From Nonomuraea jiangxiensis (GTDB lineage: Bacteria; Actinomycetota; Actinomycetes; Streptosporangiales; Streptosporangiaceae), in contig NZ_FNDJ01000030.1 of the NCBI RefSeq assembly GCF_900099965.1, positions 62,001 to 126,000 on the forward strand: a stretch of 64,000 bases of DNA, in the 5' to 3' direction. Positions within the stretch are counted from its first letter, which is position 1; each line of letters begins with the position of its first letter. Positions 62,267-64,000 of the stretch are shown here, in pieces. The notes beneath the pieces are model-generated. The model was not told where the DNA came from, did no database searches, and saw nothing but the letters and a program-made list of their open reading frames with translations. The position numbers and the translations under genes were made by a program.

Positions 62267-63184
62267 ATGAAAGCGATCGTGGTGACGGACGAGGCCGCGG
62301 GAACGGCCGGGATGATGCTGGCGAAGCGACCCCAACCCGAGGCGGCGGGGAACGATGTGCTGGTTGAGGTTCATGCGTCGGGATTCACCCCGGGGGAGCT
62401 GACATGGCCCTCGACCTGGACCGACCGCCTCGGCCGTGACCGGACACCGTCGATCCCCGGCCACGAGCTGGCCGGAGTGGTCAGTGCTCTCGGCTATGGC
62501 ACGACGGGGTTGTCGGTGGGCCAGCGGGTGTTCGGCCTCACGGACTGGACTCGCGACGGCACCCTGGCGGAGTACGCAGCCGTCGAGGCGCGTAACCTCG
62601 CGCCGCTGCCAGGCGACGTCGACTTCACGGTGGGCGCGAGCCTACCGATCTCGGGCCTGACCGCGTGGCAAGGACTGTTCGAGCATGGCCGTGTCCAGGC
62701 GGGGCAGAGCGTCCTTGTGCACGGTGCGGCCGGCGGGGTCGGTTCGATAGTGACGCAGCTCGCGCGCGAGGCGGGCGCCTACGTCATCGGCACCGGACGC
62801 GCCGCCGACCGTCAGACGGCGCTCGACTTCGGCGCGCAGGAGTTCGTCGACCTTGAGAACGACGCCCTGGAAGACGCCGGCGGAGTAGATCTGGTGTTCG
62901 ACGTCATCGGTGGTGACATCGGAAGGCGGTCCGCGGGTCTGGTTCGAGCCGGAGGAACGCTGGTGACCATCGCCGGCCCGCCCGAAGCGCGGCCCGCCGA
63001 CGGCCGAGCGGTCGACTTCGTCGTCGAGGCCGATCGCGCCCAACTGAAGGAGATCGTCCAGCGGGTGCGGGACGGACGACTGCGGACGGTCATCGGAAAC
63101 GTCGCGACCCTGGAGGACGCCGTCGCCGCCTTCAATCCGACCGAGCGGGTCAAGGGGAAGACGATCATCCGCGTTCGTCCGTAA
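62267..63184 (+). CDS. NADPH:quinone oxidoreductase-like MDR protein
   Basis: Zinc-independent medium-chain dehydrogenase of 305 residues; ATG 62267 after AGGGGG. GroES-like N-terminal domain (VHASGFTPGELTWPSTW, PGHELAGVVSALG), the hinge SGLTAWQGLFEHGRV and the Rossmann motif VLVHGAAGGVGSIVTQLA; C-terminal ERVKGKTIIRV. Reduces quinones or alpha,beta-unsaturated carbonyls with NADPH. A near copy follows 154 nt downstream. Controlled probably by the divergent TetR. Confidence 0.93.
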   Translation: MKAIVVTDEAAGTAGMMLAKRPQPEAAGNDVLVEVHASGFTPGELTWPSTWTDRLGRDRTPSIPGHELAGVVSALGYGTTGLSVGQRVFGLTDWTRDGTLAEYAAVEARNLAPLPGDVDFTVGASLPISGLTAWQGLFEHGRVQAGQSVLVHGAAGGVGSIVTQLAREAGAYVIGTGRAADRQTALDFGAQEFVDLENDALEDAGGVDLVFDVIGGDIGRRSAGLVRAGGTLVTIAGPPEARPADGRAVDFVVEADRAQLKEIVQRVRDGRLRTVIGNVATLEDAVAAFNPTERVKGKTIIRVRP

Positions 63185-63245
63185 GGACTCGGGGGACGTG
63201 ATCGCCGGGCGGCAGATCGGCACAACGAGCTTGGTGCTCTCCTCG

Positions 63246-63260
63246 CAACAAGATGTTGCC
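63246..63260. promoter_or_regulatory. Inverted repeat upstream of the second oxidoreductase gene
   Basis: GCAACA and TGTTGC with a 3-nt spacer, 78 nt before the start at 63339. No GGAC-type palindrome precedes this second copy, so the two paralogues may be regulated differently or the second cotranscribed. Confidence 0.35.
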
Positions 63261-63338
63261 GGCTAGTCGAGTCGGCGCAGAGCGTAACGCAGAGCCGAGG
63301 CGCCATGTAGGCGAGGGCTGATACAGAGAGGTATTCAC

Positions 63339-64000
63339 ATGAAAGCGATCGTGGTGACGGACCAGGTCGCCGGAACGGCTGGGATGAAGCTGGTGGAGCG
63401 GCCGGAACCGCAGGCGGCCAGGCTCGCCGGCCTCTCGGGCGCGAACTACGGCGATGTCGTCGTTGAGGTGCATGCGTCCGGATTCACCTGGGATGAGCTG
63501 TCGTGGCCCTCGACTTGGACCGACCGCCTCGGCCGTGACCGGACGCCGTCGATCCCTGGCCACGAGCTGGCGGGAGTGGTCAGCGCCCTCAGTTATGGCA
63601 CGACGGGACTGACGGTAGGCCAGCGGGTGTTCGGTCTTACGGACTGGACTCGTGACGGCACGCTGGCGGAGTACGTAGTCGTCGAGGCGCGTAACCTCGC
63701 ACCCCTCCCGGGCGACGTCGACTTCACGGTGGGCGCGAGCGTCGTGATGTCGGGCCTGACCGCGTGGCAGGGGCTGTTCGAGCACGGCCGCCTCCGGGCG
63801 GGGCAGAGCGTCCTCGTGCACGGTGCGGCCGGCGCAGTCGGCTCGATGGCGACGCAGCTCGCCCGCGAGGCCGGCGCCTATGTCATCGGCACCGGACGGG
63901 CTGCCGGCCGTCAGGCGGCGCTCGACTTCGGCGCGCAGGAGTTCGTCGACCTCGAGAGCGACGTCTTGGAAGACATCGGTGGAGTCGATCTGGTGTTCGA
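63339..64000 (+). CDS. NADPH:quinone oxidoreductase-like MDR protein, second copy (3' end outside window)
   Basis: Tandem duplicate of the 62267 gene, open to the window end (about 220 codons seen). It starts MKAIVVTDQVAGTAGMKLVE and shares nearly every block (GLTDWTRDGTLAEYV, VLVHGAAGAVGSMATQLA). It has about 9 extra residues after residue 26 (RLAGLSGANYGD region) and several substitutions near the substrate pocket (FTWDELSWPSTW for FTPGELTWPSTW). GAGAGG precedes the ATG. Recent duplication is evident from long identical nucleotide stretches. Confidence 0.93.
   Translation, partial: MKAIVVTDQVAGTAGMKLVERPEPQAARLAGLSGANYGDVVVEVHASGFTWDELSWPSTWTDRLGRDRTPSIPGHELAGVVSALSYGTTGLTVGQRVFGLTDWTRDGTLAEYVVVEARNLAPLPGDVDFTVGASVVMSGLTAWQGLFEHGRLRAGQSVLVHGAAGAVGSMATQLAREAGAYVIGTGRAAGRQAALDFGAQEFVDLESDVLEDIGGVDLVF

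Noticed and set aside
1..64000. tRNA, rRNA, CRISPR arrays, replication origin or phage attachment sites
   Set aside because: No cloverleaf-like or regularly spaced repeat sequences were seen; a tRNAscan or CRISPR search would be the decisive check.

Overview
This is high-GC DNA with frequent GTG and TTG starts, ATGA start/stop overlaps, leaderless promoters and typically actinobacterial families (PadR, RsbW/STAS partner-switching proteins, ECF sigma factors with a SnoaL tail, DevR-like boxes). I infer a filamentous actinomycete, possibly of the Streptosporangiaceae, but no rRNA or marker gene fixes this. The window looks like a chromosomal accessory region.

1-9.8 kb is a nutrient-uptake block. 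A family-5 oligopeptide/nickel-type ABC operon enters from the left; its double ATPase has lost the core of its second nucleotide-binding domain. A sulfonate-sulfur module follows: binding lipoprotein, permease and ATPase on +, facing an SsuD-like monooxygenase and a TauD-like dioxygenase on -. Each arm begins with a leaderless short ORF whose product carries a Cys codon close to its end, the pattern of actinobacterial cysteine attenuator peptides, and each has a related ~28-bp sequence upstream. 9.9-21.5 kb holds regulators, a molybdopterin-domain protein, a nitronate monooxygenase, a PadR-controlled FtsX/LolD-type ABC pair, a decayed molybdate locus (lone modA, truncated HTH-TOBE regulator, molybdopterin-domain fragment) and a duplicated anti-sigma-like kinase with two STAS antagonists.

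21.5-29 kb looks like a dormancy or hypoxia set: a GNAT/ADP-forming acyl-CoA ligase fusion, an Rv2004c-like phosphotransferase/ATPase and a P-type cation ATPase, each preceded by a DevR/DosR-like dyad. 29-42 kb carries a GNAT enzyme, an ankyrin-like protein, a PaoABC-like aldehyde oxidoreductase with a secreted double-rubrerythrin protein and a multicopper oxidase, and three secreted M14 carboxypeptidases.

42.3-58.9 kb is a gene graveyard. It holds IS3, IS5 and two ISL3 fragments, a DDE-less integrase, a low-GC island gene, four remnants of SigJ/ECF41-type sigma factors, and intact or broken partners of the kinds such sigma factors usually accompany (carboxymuconolactone decarboxylase, epimerase, SDR). 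There is also a P450 whose ferredoxin is broken by an ISL3 fragment, a membrane-anchored metallo-beta-lactamase-fold/TetR operon with a clear operator, and amidohydrolase and LacI pseudogenes. 59-64 kb has an msrB-msrA pair, a DsbA-like remnant, an intact TetR and a headless TetR paralogue, three copies of a GGAC-centred operator, and two tandem quinone-oxidoreductase-like genes, the last cut by the window end.
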